Shown here: one piece after another, positions 5,948 to 15,336 of the stretch
Position numbering within the stretch: position 1 is the first letter of the stretch
How the letters are laid out: every line of letters starts with the position of its first letter
Assembly (NCBI RefSeq): GCF_003668875.1
Contig: NZ_RAWM01000011.1
Coordinates: forward strand, 55,859 to 119,858
From: Corallococcus interemptor
GTDB lineage: Bacteria > Myxococcota > Myxococcia > Myxococcales > Myxococcaceae
Length of the DNA stretch: 64,000 bases
Direction of reading: 5' to 3'
Made by a program: the position numbers and the translations under genes
Notes under the pieces: model-generated
Told to the model about the DNA's origin: nothing
The model's input: the letters and a program-made list of their open reading frames with translations, nothing else
Database searches by the model: none

Positions 5948-8863
5948 TCAGGGGCAGGTCGTAGGCTCCAGGTAGAAGGCCTCCCACGAGGTGGCGTCGG
6001 CGGGATTGCAGATGCCCCCGTTGCCGCCATTGCCGCTCTGGATGGGCGCGCCGGTGGTGGTCTCCTTCCAGTTGCGCGCGGTGCCGGCCGACGATTCAAA
6101 GCCATAACGGTTGCGGCCGCCGTGGACGCCGCAGTCATGGCGGGTGAACGCCTCCGCCGTGCTGGACGAGGCATTCACGGTGAGCTGATCCGCGACCACC
6201 GCCACGAACGCGCCGCCCGTCCCCTTGAGCTTGTACTTCGCGCCGCTGAGGACGAGCTCGAAGACGGCGCCCCCGGTCTGCGTCGTGCCCAGCGCGGCCA
6301 CCTTGCCCGCGCCGTCCACGGTGAGCCACTTGTCGGAGCGCTCGCTCTGGATGCGGAAGCACCCCGCGCTGCCGCTGGCCTCGGTGTGGCAGGTCGCATC
6401 GCAGCCATCGCCCGGCTGCGTGTTGCCGTCGTCGCACTGCTCGCCGCTCTCGACCGTGCCGTTGCCGCACACGGGGCCGGTGCTTCCATCCGGACAGGCC
6501 ACGGGCTCCAGGTAGAAGCCCTCCCAGGCACCGCCATCGCCCGGGTTGCAGGCGCCGCCATTGCCGCCGTCACCGCTCTGGATGGGCGCGCCCGGCGTGG
6601 TCTCCTTCCAGTGGGGCGCGCTCCCCGTGGCGGCCTGGAAACCCACGCGCGTGCGCGTGCCGTAGCCGCAGGCCAGCCGGGTGAACGACTCCCCGCTGGT
6701 GAAGTCGGCGCTCATGGAGAGCTGGTTCGCGACCACCGTCAGGAACGCGTCGCCCGAGCCCTTGAGCTTGTAGCGGGTGCCCGCCGGAACGAGCTGGAAC
6801 ACCTGCCCGCCGGCCTGCGCCGTGCTGCCCGCGACCACCTTGCCCGCGCCGTCCACGGTGAGCCACTTGTCGGAGCGCTCGCTCTGGATCTGATAGCAGC
6901 TGCCGCCCGAGGTCTCGGTGAACGTCGCGGTGTACGTGGCCGCGCTGGCAGGCGTGACGAAGGTATGGGATTGCGCGCCGCCGTCCGACCACGACGAGAA
7001 CGCCCAGAACTTCCCGTTCGCGTACTGCGGCGACTCGACGCCCACGGAGCGGACGACTCCGACCACGCCGGTCGTCGCATGCGGCGCCGCGACCGGACGC
7101 CCGTCCATCAGGACCTGCAGTCCGCCAGGCACGCTGGTCACCGTGAGCGGGACCGTGACGGGATGGACGTCGCGATACGTCGTGTGGGTGAGGCCAATGG
7201 AGTCACGCACCGTCAGCCGCACGCGATACCAGACGTTGGCGGAGCTCTCGCCGATGTTCGGGATGGGCCAGCTCCCGCTCGCGACGCCGGAGGTGTCGGC
7301 CATGGCCGGGTGCGTGTGCGTGTCGTGGTGGAAGGTGATGTTCCAGGTCATCGCGCTCGGCGGCAGCGCGCCATCCTCCAGGTCGCTGGCGGAGCCGGAG
7401 AACGTCAGGTTCGTGGCCGCGACGTAGGTCGCGCCCGAGGCCGGCGTCACGATGGTGGCCACCGGCGGCTTGTGGGTCGTCACCGTCAGCACGGCCTCGG
7501 CGCTGGTGGCCGAGCCCAGCCCGTTCGTCACGACCACGCGGAAGCGCGCGCCGCTGTCGGTGAGCTGCGCGGCGGTCAGCTCGTAGCCCGGCGAGGTCGC
7601 GCCGGGGATGTCCACGCCGTTGCGCTGCCACCGGTAGGTGAGGGGCGGCTCGCCACTGGCGGACACGGTGAAGGCCGCCGGATAGCCGGCGGAGACCAAC
7701 GTGCTCGCCGGCTGCTGCGCGATGCTCGGCGGCAGCGAGGCCGTGTATGCGATGCGGCCCACCTGGCCCGCGCCGCGCGCCAGGTAATAGAGCGCGCCAT
7801 CCGGCCCGACATCCAGGTCCACGGGCCCCGGGGTGGCCGTCGCGAACAGCGAACGCGCGCCGCTGTTCGGGTCGATGCGGGCAATCCAGTTGTTGGTGTA
7901 GTCCGCGAAGAAGTACTGGCCCACATACGCGCTGGGGAAGGCCGGGACGGGCGGGTTGTAGAAGGCCCCGCCCGCGATGCAGTTGCCAGCGGCCGTGCCG
8001 GAGCCATGCGGGTACGCGAAGAACGGCTGCGTGAGCTCCGGGCGGTTCGTGAAGTAGCCCTCCGTCATGGGCCAGCCGTAGTTGGCGCCGGCCTGGCCGC
8101 GGTTGATCTCCTCCCAGCCACCTTCGCCCACGTCGTTGATGAACAGGGTGCCCGTGCCGGGCTGCACGTCGAAGGTGAAGGGGTTGCGCAGCCCCATGGC
8201 CCAGGTCGCCTTGGCGAGCCCGGTGGCGGTCGCATGGAACGGATTGTCCGTGGGGATGCTGCCGTCCGGGTTGAAGCGCAGCAGCTTGCCGAGCGGCGTG
8301 TTCAGGCTCTGCGAATTGGAGGAGACCGCGTTGTCACCGAGGGAGACGTAGAGCTTGCCGTCGAGCCCGAAGCGGACCGCGCCGCCGTTGTGGTTGGCGG
8401 CGTCGAGCGTCGGAAAGTCGGCGAGCACCAGCTCACTGCCGGGGACCACCACGTTGCCATTGGCGGTGAAGCGGCTGAGCCGGTTGTGGATGCTGCCCGC
8501 GACGGACGTGTAATAGACGTAGAGGTAGTGGTTGCTGGCGAAGTTGGGGTCGAACGCGACGCCCATCAGCCCACGCTCGTTGTCGGTGTCCACGGCGAGC
8601 GTCATGAACGGAGCCGCCAGGAGCTGGCCGTTCACGACCACGCGCAGCGCGCCGTTCTTCTCCGAAACGAACAGGCGCCCGTCGGGCGCGAAGGTCATGG
8701 TGGTGGGCCCCTGGAGGCCACCGACGAAGACCGAGTCGGCGAAGTTGGCGTCCTGCATGACCGCGGCCGCTCGCGCGACCGCCAGCTCCGGTGACGGCTG
8801 CGTCGAGCAGCCCACGAGAAGCGAGAAGACCGCGCACACGACTCGTAACTGCGTTCCTGGCAT
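5948..8863 (-). CDS. PQQ-type sugar dehydrogenase lipoprotein with duplicated beta-trefoil-like domains
   Basis: The 971-residue protein has a lipobox (LLVGC, Cys 19). Residues 30-370 form a glucose/sorbosone dehydrogenase-like beta propeller (GPTTMTFAPDGRLFVSE, then NHNGG). Next come an Ig-like domain (375-460) and beta domains resembling PKD/fibronectin folds. Two near-identical 130-residue modules follow, each starting with IQSERSDKWLTVDG, which look like fascin-type beta-trefoil pieces. Between them is the myxobacterial Cys-rich repeat (CGNGTVESGEQCDDGN). The likely role is periplasmic or surface oxidation of a sugar, with the trefoils binding carbohydrate. Starts at ATG 8863 and GTG 8866 are equally placed behind GGAG. 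Confidence 0.8.
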   Translation of the reverse strand: MPGTQLRVVCAVFSLLVGCSTQPSPELAVARAAAVMQDANFADSVFVGGLQGPTTMTFAPDGRLFVSEKNGALRVVVNGQLLAAPFMTLAVDTDNERGLMGVAFDPNFASNHYLYVYYTSVAGSIHNRLSRFTANGNVVVPGSELVLADFPTLDAANHNGGAVRFGLDGKLYVSLGDNAVSSNSQSLNTPLGKLLRFNPDGSIPTDNPFHATATGLAKATWAMGLRNPFTFDVQPGTGTLFINDVGEGGWEEINRGQAGANYGWPMTEGYFTNRPELTQPFFAYPHGSGTAAGNCIAGGAFYNPPVPAFPSAYVGQYFFADYTNNWIARIDPNSGARSLFATATPGPVDLDVGPDGALYYLARGAGQVGRIAYTASLPPSIAQQPASTLVSAGYPAAFTVSASGEPPLTYRWQRNGVDIPGATSPGYELTAAQLTDSGARFRVVVTNGLGSATSAEAVLTVTTHKPPVATIVTPASGATYVAATNLTFSGSASDLEDGALPPSAMTWNITFHHDTHTHPAMADTSGVASGSWPIPNIGESSANVWYRVRLTVRDSIGLTHTTYRDVHPVTVPLTVTSVPGGLQVLMDGRPVAAPHATTGVVGVVRSVGVESPQYANGKFWAFSSWSDGGAQSHTFVTPASAATYTATFTETSGGSCYQIQSERSDKWLTVDGAGKVVAGSTAQAGGQVFQLVPAGTRYKLKGSGDAFLTVVANQLSMSADFTSGESFTRLACGYGTRTRVGFQAATGSAPHWKETTPGAPIQSGDGGNGGACNPGDGGAWEGFYLEPVACPDGSTGPVCGNGTVESGEQCDDGNTQPGDGCDATCHTEASGSAGCFRIQSERSDKWLTVDGAGKVAALGTTQTGGAVFELVLSGAKYKLKGTGGAFVAVVADQLTVNASSSTAEAFTRHDCGVHGGRNRYGFESSAGTARNWKETTTGAPIQSGNGGNGGICNPADATSWEAFYLEPTTCP

Positions 8864-9019
8864 CACTGCTGCTCCCGGTCGAACGTGGAGGGGGGGATTC
8901 CTGGTTTTACACTGAGCACCTGTTCGGCCGGGATTGATTCAGCGATCCGGCAATGGATTCGCCCGCTGATCGTCATGAAGGGCAGCGAAGCTCGCGGCCC
9001 GCCTCAGGGGGAGGCACAC

Positions 9020-10822
9020 ATGGACGGAATTTCTCGTTTCTCATCGGCGCTGAATGGTCTCCGGGTGTCATCGAACGCGGACACGGCCGAGCCAGCAACG
9101 ACGCCGCAGGACTCCACCGCCGAGCGCATGCTGCGCGAGCTGTTCTCCCGCAGCAGCTTCGAGCCCCAGTCCCGCCCCGCGGCGCCTTCGTCCCACAGGG
9201 CCCTCGCGGAGACGAAGCCTCCTCCGGACGTGTCCAACGCGTCCGTCGAGGACTGGCAGGCCTTCTGCGAGCAATTCAGGGGCAGCGCCGAGGACGAGCT
9301 CAAGCGCAAGCGCGGCACCACCCTGCCGGACCTCGCCGCCGACCAGGCCATGCATGGCTCCCGCTCGCCCGTGTATCCCGCGGGCCGCTCCACCGTGCCC
9401 GGCAACGAGAACGTCCCCGCGTTCTTCCAGGACTTTCCCGCCGTCGGCGAGCGGCAGATGCAGCTCTACACCTTCTGCCGCCCGGAGGCGGGGCAGGCCC
9501 CGAACCCCTCGGACCGCAACCAGTGGGTGTCCTTCGAGGTGTACGGCGACATCTGCAAGGCCTACTCGGACAACACCTTCACCCATGGGCGCCAGGGCAC
9601 CAACTCCCTGCTGGGCCATCCCAACTCCGGCCGTGAGGACGCGGTGAAGACCCGTCCGCCGTTCCTCGATGATCCGATGGTGAAGGCGTTCCGTGACGCC
9701 CGCGTCGCCGCTGGCAAGCCCGATGCGGTGCCCTTCCAGGAGTTCCAGAACGGCTACCTCGCGGACCTGGGCGGCAAGGTGCAGGCCTTCTCCAAGGAGG
9801 GAAAGCCCCTGGGCACCGCGTGGCCCGGCGGGGACATGACCGCGACGGCGACGCAGGGCCCCGGAGGCACCCAGGGGCCCACGGGCCCCTACGGCACCAC
9901 CGGCCCGTTGAACGGGGACACCTCCTTTGGCAACGCGACGGTGCAGATGGGCACCTCCGCGAGCCACGGCGGCGCTGTCACCAGTCTCAACTACGGCGGC
10001 AAGCAGTACATCAACAACAAGGACCATGGCCGGCAGATGCAGGTGGCCTTCTCGCTGGACGGCTACGACGAGGCCCTGATGCCCACCGAGGCGGGGAGCA
10101 ATCGGAACAAGTCGGACCCCATCTCCACGACGCAGGTGGTGGGCTACGGCGCGCAGCCCGGCAGCATGACCAGCACCGTGCACCCCGCCTACTGGCTGGA
10201 GCCGGGAGAGGAGGCGGGCGAGTACAACAGCGAACCGTACGCCAGGAACGAGACCCTGGTCTCCGAGGACCTCATCACCAAGGACATCACCGTGGGCGTG
10301 GGTGGCCACGACAACGTCATCCAGTACGACAGCCACATCCAGCTCGCCGCCTCCCACGACAAGATCTACGCCGAGGTCCCCACCACCTACCTCAACGGCG
10401 AGTTCGAGAAGCACTACCGCTTCGACCCGGCGACGGGCGAGACGCGCGAGTACCCCCGGATCCACTCGGAGCCTCCGAAGGACGGGGAGCCGCGAAAGGG
10501 CTTCCCGGACGAGGGGGGCAACGTGCCGCTCATCGTCGCTACGGATGGGGGCACGCACGCCATGGCCATCTGGTCGCCGGACGAGGACCGGGCAGACCTC
10601 CAGTACCGCCTGCACCAGTTCGACCTCGGCAACCCCGAGGACGACTGCACCAAGCTCGGCGTCACCTTCGGCATGTCGGAGAACGTGCCTGGCGACCTCA
10701 AGACGCGGACCTACGTCATCGTCGGCACGGTGGAGGAGGTGAAGGCCCGGCTCGCGGAGCTGTACAGTCAGAACCCCACCGGCGTGGAGCGCAAGTGGCC
10801 GGAGGACGTTCGCCCGTCGTGA
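9020..10822 (+). CDS. Unknown 600-residue protein with C-terminal beta-sandwich-like region
   Basis: I do not recognise a family. Residues 1-70 are Ser/Pro/Ala-rich and disordered without a signal peptide. Residues 75-260 are mixed alpha/beta. A Gly/Thr/Pro linker lies near 275-300. The remaining 300 residues are rich in beta structure and contain a DHGRQMQ motif (near residue 335), seen in some sugar-binding beta-sandwich proteins; a mutarotase- or lyase-like fold is a guess. ATG 9020 has a strong GGGGGAGG 5 bases upstream. The GFA gene starts 12 bp after the stop, so the two are probably cotranscribed. Confidence 0.65.
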   Translation: MDGISRFSSALNGLRVSSNADTAEPATTPQDSTAERMLRELFSRSSFEPQSRPAAPSSHRALAETKPPPDVSNASVEDWQAFCEQFRGSAEDELKRKRGTTLPDLAADQAMHGSRSPVYPAGRSTVPGNENVPAFFQDFPAVGERQMQLYTFCRPEAGQAPNPSDRNQWVSFEVYGDICKAYSDNTFTHGRQGTNSLLGHPNSGREDAVKTRPPFLDDPMVKAFRDARVAAGKPDAVPFQEFQNGYLADLGGKVQAFSKEGKPLGTAWPGGDMTATATQGPGGTQGPTGPYGTTGPLNGDTSFGNATVQMGTSASHGGAVTSLNYGGKQYINNKDHGRQMQVAFSLDGYDEALMPTEAGSNRNKSDPISTTQVVGYGAQPGSMTSTVHPAYWLEPGEEAGEYNSEPYARNETLVSEDLITKDITVGVGGHDNVIQYDSHIQLAASHDKIYAEVPTTYLNGEFEKHYRFDPATGETREYPRIHSEPPKDGEPRKGFPDEGGNVPLIVATDGGTHAMAIWSPDEDRADLQYRLHQFDLGNPEDDCTKLGVTFGMSENVPGDLKTRTYVIVGTVEEVKARLAELYSQNPTGVERKWPEDVRPS

Positions 10823-10833
10823 GGAGGTCGTCC

Positions 10834-11229
10834 ATGCATCGCGGTTCCTGTTTGTGCGGCGCGGTCCGCTTCACCGTCGAGGGCGACCTGCCCGCCCCCG
10901 ACGCCTGCCACTGCGGCAAATGCCGCAAGCACTCGGGCCACTACTTCGTCTCCAGCGACGTGCCGCGCTCTGCCGTCACCATCGAGGGCGCGGACCAGGT
11001 CCGCTGGTTCCAGTCGTCGGAGAAGGCGCGCCGCGGTTTCTGCTCCGTCTGCGGCTCGTCGCTGTTCTGGGACCCGCTGCACCGCGATTGGATTGGAATC
11101 GCGATGGGCGCCTTCGACACGCCGACCCACACCCGCATCGCGGTCCACGTCTACATGGCCGACAAGGGCGACTACTACGACGTCGCGGACGAGGCGCCGA
11201 AGTTCGACACCGTCCCTCCGAGGCCGTAG
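10834..11229 (+). CDS. GFA-family (CENP-V/GFA) zinc protein
   Basis: This 131-residue protein has the GFA zinc-ligand pattern: CLCGAV near the N-terminus, then CHCGKCRKHSG, then CSVCGSS. The named enzyme of the family acts on S-hydroxymethyl glutathione, but most members are of unknown substrate. ATG 10834 follows GAGGAGG with 6-base spacing, and that Shine-Dalgarno overlaps the stop of the preceding gene, which implies translational coupling. Confidence 0.85.
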   Translation: MHRGSCLCGAVRFTVEGDLPAPDACHCGKCRKHSGHYFVSSDVPRSAVTIEGADQVRWFQSSEKARRGFCSVCGSSLFWDPLHRDWIGIAMGAFDTPTHTRIAVHVYMADKGDYYDVADEAPKFDTVPPRP

Positions 11230-11296
11230 AGGTTCGAGGTCGCGATTCCCTTCAGGTCAACCTGTTCACCGGCGGCGTGAGCCGGTCAGGCGTCTG

Positions 11297-11764
11297 TCAT
11301 TCCGGCGCTGCCTGACAGCGGACCCGGTCATGCCATCCATAGGCCATCAGGACCGCATAGGGCCAGACCTTGCGCGTGGACTGCCTGTCGGGATTCTTCA
11401 ACCGCCGGTAGGAGACGACCAGTTCGTGGCCCTTCTTGCCGGGCATCTCGACGCGGCTGACGGAATCGACGAGGAGGGCGGTGCCCTCGTCCTCGGGCGT
11501 GGGCGACACGCAGAGCACCCAGGTGGCGAACTTGAAGTTGTTCTGTTTCTGGATGACTTCTGAGAACAGCCTGAGGAAGGGGCCCTCCAGGGTCCCCTCG
11601 GCGGGGATTTCCTCCCGGGTCTCGGCATCGTCGGCGGTGAGCTGCTCGAAACGCTGTTCACGGTAATCCGTCTTGAACTTCGCTCGGATGCTGGGATGTG
11701 TTGCCCCCGCGCTCGTTCCCAACAGCAGACAGGTGAGACCCAGTCCCCACTGCAATCGCGCCAT
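11297..11764 (-). CDS. Secreted protein of unknown function
   Basis: This 155-residue protein has a signal peptide ending near GTSAGA (residues 17-22). The mature part is a small mixed domain with one Cys pair (WVLCVSP and VRCQAAPE). I do not recognise a family. ATG 11764 follows GGGAGG with 5-base spacing; the frame is open further upstream but without a ribosome site. Its stop lies 67 bp from the convergent GFA gene. Confidence 0.65.
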   Translation of the reverse strand: MARLQWGLGLTCLLLGTSAGATHPSIRAKFKTDYREQRFEQLTADDAETREEIPAEGTLEGPFLRLFSEVIQKQNNFKFATWVLCVSPTPEDEGTALLVDSVSRVEMPGKKGHELVVSYRRLKNPDRQSTRKVWPYAVLMAYGWHDRVRCQAAPE

Positions 11765-11905
11765 GTGCGCCTCCCATCCGCGATGATTTGCAAGCAGTAC
11801 GCCAGGGAGTGCCACTCTGGGCCCCCGCCGGAGAGGTCAACGCGAGTGACAGTTTGACCCGAGGCCGCGCTACCGGACGGGACGAAGTGTCCGTGCCTGT
11901 CTCCT

Positions 11906-12424
11906 TCAGCGGGTGAAGACGCCCCAGCAGATGGCATTTCGCGCCCGCTGGTCTTCGAGGACCAGCTCACGGAGGCGGGTGGGGATGCGCTTGTGCTGCC
12001 ATTCCAGCTCCCACATCCGGGCCGCTTCCGCGTCCTCCGGAGCCACTGACGCGGCGGCGGCCCGGATGGCGTACGCAGCCGCGCCCAGGTAGTGCGCGGC
12101 GACGTGGGCGACGGCCACCGCCTGTCCTGCCGCGAGCGCCGCGAACTTCGCCGGGTCCGGCAGCGCACGCGCCGCGGCGTTGGCCACGAACGCGGTCTTG
12201 TGCGCGTCACGCATCGGCACCTCGCCCCGGATCCACGCCCGTCCCACCGCGATGGCGTCACGGGGACGCGCGTCCTTGGGAGACGCGCTTTCGAAGAAGG
12301 GCAGGACGTGCTCCGCGCAGACGGCGGCCCACTCCGCGAGCAGGTGGTGGTCCTCGTCCGTCAGGCTCCCGCCGCGACGGATCGTGATCAGCCTGGAGTC
12401 TCGCTCTTTGGGCAGGATGGGCAT
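11906..12424 (-). CDS. Imm5-like putative immunity protein
   Basis: This 172-residue protein resembles the family annotated as putative immunity protein. It has the N-terminal RDSRLITIRRGGSLTDEDH signature, then WAAVCAEHVLPFFE, an alpha-helical middle and a repeated Ala-rich helix (AAGQAVAVAHVAAHYLGAAA). Members occur both next to polymorphic toxins and alone. No toxin gene adjoins it here. ATG 12424 follows AGGAG with 8-base spacing. It is divergent from the lipoprotein gene at 12507. The family assignment is from memory of the signature. Confidence 0.65.
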   Translation of the reverse strand: MPILPKERDSRLITIRRGGSLTDEDHHLLAEWAAVCAEHVLPFFESASPKDARPRDAIAVGRAWIRGEVPMRDAHKTAFVANAAARALPDPAKFAALAAGQAVAVAHVAAHYLGAAAYAIRAAAASVAPEDAEAARMWELEWQHKRIPTRLRELVLEDQRARNAICWGVFTR

Positions 12425-12506
12425 GAATGGAATCTCCTGGCAGGGCAGTATGTCCACGCACGCCAGACGTTCCAGTGTTTGACGCGCTCAGGAGCCGGAG
12501 AGACGG

Positions 12507-13871
12507 ATGCGACGACTTGGATTGATGCTGGGCCTGCTGGGGTGTGCCGGATGTGCGACGGCCACACGAGGTCTGGCCGACCGGTACAACCCGGAGACGG
12601 GCCGCTACGAGGCCCCCAAGCACGAGCTCGTCTATCACCTGCCCGTCGAGGACGCGCTGATGACGACCCGGTACCTCTTCGAGAAGGACCGCTATGCCGT
12701 GATGGAGAAGGAGGGGGGCCTGATGATGTTCACCTCCTTCATCCCGGACGTCACGCCGCCCGAGCGCTACTACATCGAAGGAAAGCGGCTGGGTTCCCGG
12801 CAGGCACTCGTTCGCGTCTTCCGCATCCGGTACTTCCAGGAGGGGGTCTCCGCCCCGGAGGAACCCGGCCGGTCCAAGGGCCAGCTCCCCGACCTGGCCG
12901 CCTTCAGCAACGTCCCCGGACTGGAGGGTTTCCGGCCCGCGCAGGGCTACCGAGACCTGGCCGTCGAGCAGAAGCTCCTGGAGCTGCTGGAGATGGCCCC
13001 CGCGCTGGAGCTGGTGGGAGGCAATCCCCCCGTCGCCCTGGATCCCTCGGCGCTGGGTGAGAAGGGGGAGACCCCGGCCACCCCCCTCGCGCCCGCGTGT
13101 GGTGCTCCGGTGGAGAACGCCGCGTCCCTGTTCGCCGCGGGAGGTGTCCTGCTGGTGGCGGACCCCCTGGGCACGCACGAGGTGCCGTCCGTGGCGCTGC
13201 GGATGGTGTGCGAGGCCACGGCCCAGGGCCTGCCGGTGACGCTGGCGCTGTCCATTCCCGCGCCAGAGCAGCCGCTCCTGGAGCGCTACCTGTCCAGCGA
13301 CGGCGGCCCCGAGGCCGTGCGGCAGCTCCTGTCCGAGAGCGCCTTCTGGCGCCGGACCTATCAGGACGGACGCAGCAGCCGCGCCATGCTGGGGCTCGTC
13401 GAGCAGGTGCGCCGCTTGCGTGTCTCCGGAAGGGACGTGGCCCTGGCCGCCATCGACTCCGACAAGGCCCGTGGCAATGAGCGCGAGGCGCGGATGGCCC
13501 AGCACCTGCTGGGTGCCCAAGCGAAGCGTCCCCAGGCCTGGACGTTGGTGCTCGCGGGCAGCGTCCACGCGCGCACCACGGAGGTGAGCTGGGATGGCGA
13601 CTACCAGCCCATGGGCGCTCGCGTGGCCCGTGCACTGCCTTCGGTGCGCTTCCTGGACGTGGGCTTCCAGCGCGGCACCCAGTTCGCCTGCCGTTACAAT
13701 GTCTGGAGTGAGGGGGTGGAGTGCAACGTCTTCGGCATCAGCCCGGGGCCGGAGGCGTGGCAGTCTTCCAAGCAGCCCAACGGAGTCCACGGCCGGCTCT
13801 ACCTGGGCTCGCTCACGGCCTCTCCTCCCGCGCTCATGGCGCCGCCCGTCTCCAGTGAAAAATCGCCCTGA
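12507..13871 (+). CDS. Lipoprotein with Tiki/EreA/ChaN-like C-terminal domain
   Basis: The 454-residue product has a lipoprotein signal (GLLGCAGC; Cys at 13 or 16). Residues 30-125 form an unrecognised domain. From about residue 205 there is a region like the erythromycin-esterase/ChaN/Tiki superfamily: LLVADPLGTHE, then VTLALSIPAPEQP, and near the end LVLAGSVHART, where the His matches the metal-site His of the superfamily. A haem-binding or protease-like role is possible. The gene ends 73 bp inside the convergent DUF2079 gene. Confidence 0.65.
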   Translation: MRRLGLMLGLLGCAGCATATRGLADRYNPETGRYEAPKHELVYHLPVEDALMTTRYLFEKDRYAVMEKEGGLMMFTSFIPDVTPPERYYIEGKRLGSRQALVRVFRIRYFQEGVSAPEEPGRSKGQLPDLAAFSNVPGLEGFRPAQGYRDLAVEQKLLELLEMAPALELVGGNPPVALDPSALGEKGETPATPLAPACGAPVENAASLFAAGGVLLVADPLGTHEVPSVALRMVCEATAQGLPVTLALSIPAPEQPLLERYLSSDGGPEAVRQLLSESAFWRRTYQDGRSSRAMLGLVEQVRRLRVSGRDVALAAIDSDKARGNEREARMAQHLLGAQAKRPQAWTLVLAGSVHARTTEVSWDGDYQPMGARVARALPSVRFLDVGFQRGTQFACRYNVWSEGVECNVFGISPGPEAWQSSKQPNGVHGRLYLGSLTASPPALMAPPVSSEKSP

Positions 13872-15274
13872 GCGAAGAAGACGTGGGCGTCGTCGATGAG
13901 GATCCGTGTGTCCGGCGCCTTGCGCCAGCGGGCGATGAGCTCCTCCATCCGCTCCGGCGAAGTCGGGATGGTGTTTCCGCCGGGCTTCTCGACCAGCACC
14001 CACGCGTAGCGCAGCGTCCCCGGCGGCTGGGGGCCGTCCACCGCGTAGATTTCATCGCGCGCGGCGAGCGGCGCCACGAGGTTCCCGCTCAAGAGCACGC
14101 GGCCTTCGGGATTCTCCAGGAGGGTCTTCACGCCCTGACCCACGCTGGCGAGCCGCTGGGGCGTGTCGGGGCAGTAGGCCGGGAAGGATTCAGGCTCGGC
14201 CATCGCACGCCACGTGCGTCGCAGCACGCTCTCATTGGTGGTGAGCAGCAACAGGGCCGTCCCCGCCAATACCCAGACAGGCGGGCGGCGCTTGAGCAGC
14301 AGCGGCAGCGGCACCATCGCCGCCGCGGCCAGCAGTGGCGCGCCGTAGTGGTCGCGCCACGCCATGCCCAGGAAGCGGATGCCCAGCATCGGCAGCAGCA
14401 CGGACAGCCAGACGGCATCCGGCCGCCACTTCTCCCGCCATGCCCAGAGGGCCAGGGGCACGAAGATGAGGAGCATGGAGCCTGCGTTGCTCAGGTGCCG
14501 CGGTGTCAGCCGCTCGGAAAGAAACGCCGTCAGGGGTTGGCCCGGCTTCGGGAGGAGCCGGCCTCCGTAGTCCACCACCGGGCCCATCAGCGCCGGGCGC
14601 CCGGCGAACACGAAGGCAAGCCACGCCACCGTCAGCACGCCCACCGCGAGCGCCGCGCGCCGCTCACCTCGCCAGGCGAGCCCTCCCGCGAGCATCACGC
14701 CCGCGAAGGGGAACTCCTCCTTGCAGGAGAAGAGCAGTGCCAGTGCGAAGAGCATCCATCCTGGCCGGCGGAGGCAGTACGCCACCGCCAGGAGCGTCCA
14801 TGGGAACACGGCCCACGTCGTGGGATGGACGGGATAGGCCATGGCGCTCTGCACGCCGGAGTTGAGCAGCAGCAGCGCGCACAGCAGGAACGTCGCGCCC
14901 CGGTCCAACAGCTTCCGGTGGTGGAGCCAGAGGATGGGGGCTGTTGAAAGCAGCACCGCCAGGCACTCGGCCACGACGGCGGCCTGGCTGGGTGTCAATC
15001 CCATCACCAGCGGCCGGGCAAGCCAGAGCACCGGATCAAAATGGTCGTTGAAGATGAAGACCTGCCGGGCGCTGAGCCAGGGGTTCGGGTCCTGGAAGGA
15101 CAGCCGGGCCAGCGCCTGGGTGTAGATGCCCATGTCGTAGTGCCAGAAACAGTACCGCGCGTTTTTGGCCCACATGGGGACGGCACACACCACGCCCCAG
15201 ATGGCGAACGTCAAGGGGAGCAGGAGCCTGGCCGCGAAGCGTCGGAGCGCGGAGGGCTCAGGAGAGAGAGTCAT
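13799..15274 (-). CDS. DUF2079-family polytopic membrane protein
   Basis: The 491-residue protein has about ten hydrophobic segments and the N-terminal pattern of DUF2079 (YCFWHYDMGIYTQALARLS, then NDHFDPVLWLARP). The fold resembles GT-C glycosyltransferases. The last 110 residues are soluble and periplasmic-like. Substrates of the family are not known. Its 3' end overlaps the convergent lipoprotein gene by 73 bp. The start at 15274 fits conserved Asp/His spacing and is 100 bp from the M4 protease remnant. Confidence 0.8.
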   Translation of the reverse strand: MTLSPEPSALRRFAARLLLPLTFAIWGVVCAVPMWAKNARYCFWHYDMGIYTQALARLSFQDPNPWLSARQVFIFNDHFDPVLWLARPLVMGLTPSQAAVVAECLAVLLSTAPILWLHHRKLLDRGATFLLCALLLLNSGVQSAMAYPVHPTTWAVFPWTLLAVAYCLRRPGWMLFALALLFSCKEEFPFAGVMLAGGLAWRGERRAALAVGVLTVAWLAFVFAGRPALMGPVVDYGGRLLPKPGQPLTAFLSERLTPRHLSNAGSMLLIFVPLALWAWREKWRPDAVWLSVLLPMLGIRFLGMAWRDHYGAPLLAAAAMVPLPLLLKRRPPVWVLAGTALLLLTTNESVLRRTWRAMAEPESFPAYCPDTPQRLASVGQGVKTLLENPEGRVLLSGNLVAPLAARDEIYAVDGPQPPGTLRYAWVLVEKPGGNTIPTSPERMEELIARWRKAPDTRILIDDAHVFFAQGDFSLETGGAMSAGGEAVSEPR

Positions 15275-15336
15275 GACCTGGGGCGACTCTACGCGCCGCC
15301 CCAGGTGGCCGCGACAACATCCTCACCCGGCGCTTT

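Noticed and set aside
6122..8794. An 890-codon open frame on the plus strand over the sugar dehydrogenase gene
   Set aside because: It is the mirror of the real minus-strand gene in high-GC DNA; it is Arg/Gly/Val-rich, has no domain and no ribosome site.
8940..8975. A GG-N10-GC match before the 600-residue unknown gene
   Set aside because: CGGCAATGGATTCGCC has the spacing but not the TTGC/TGCA -12 core, and neither the palindromes nor the GTAGGG tail of the other two promoters are present.
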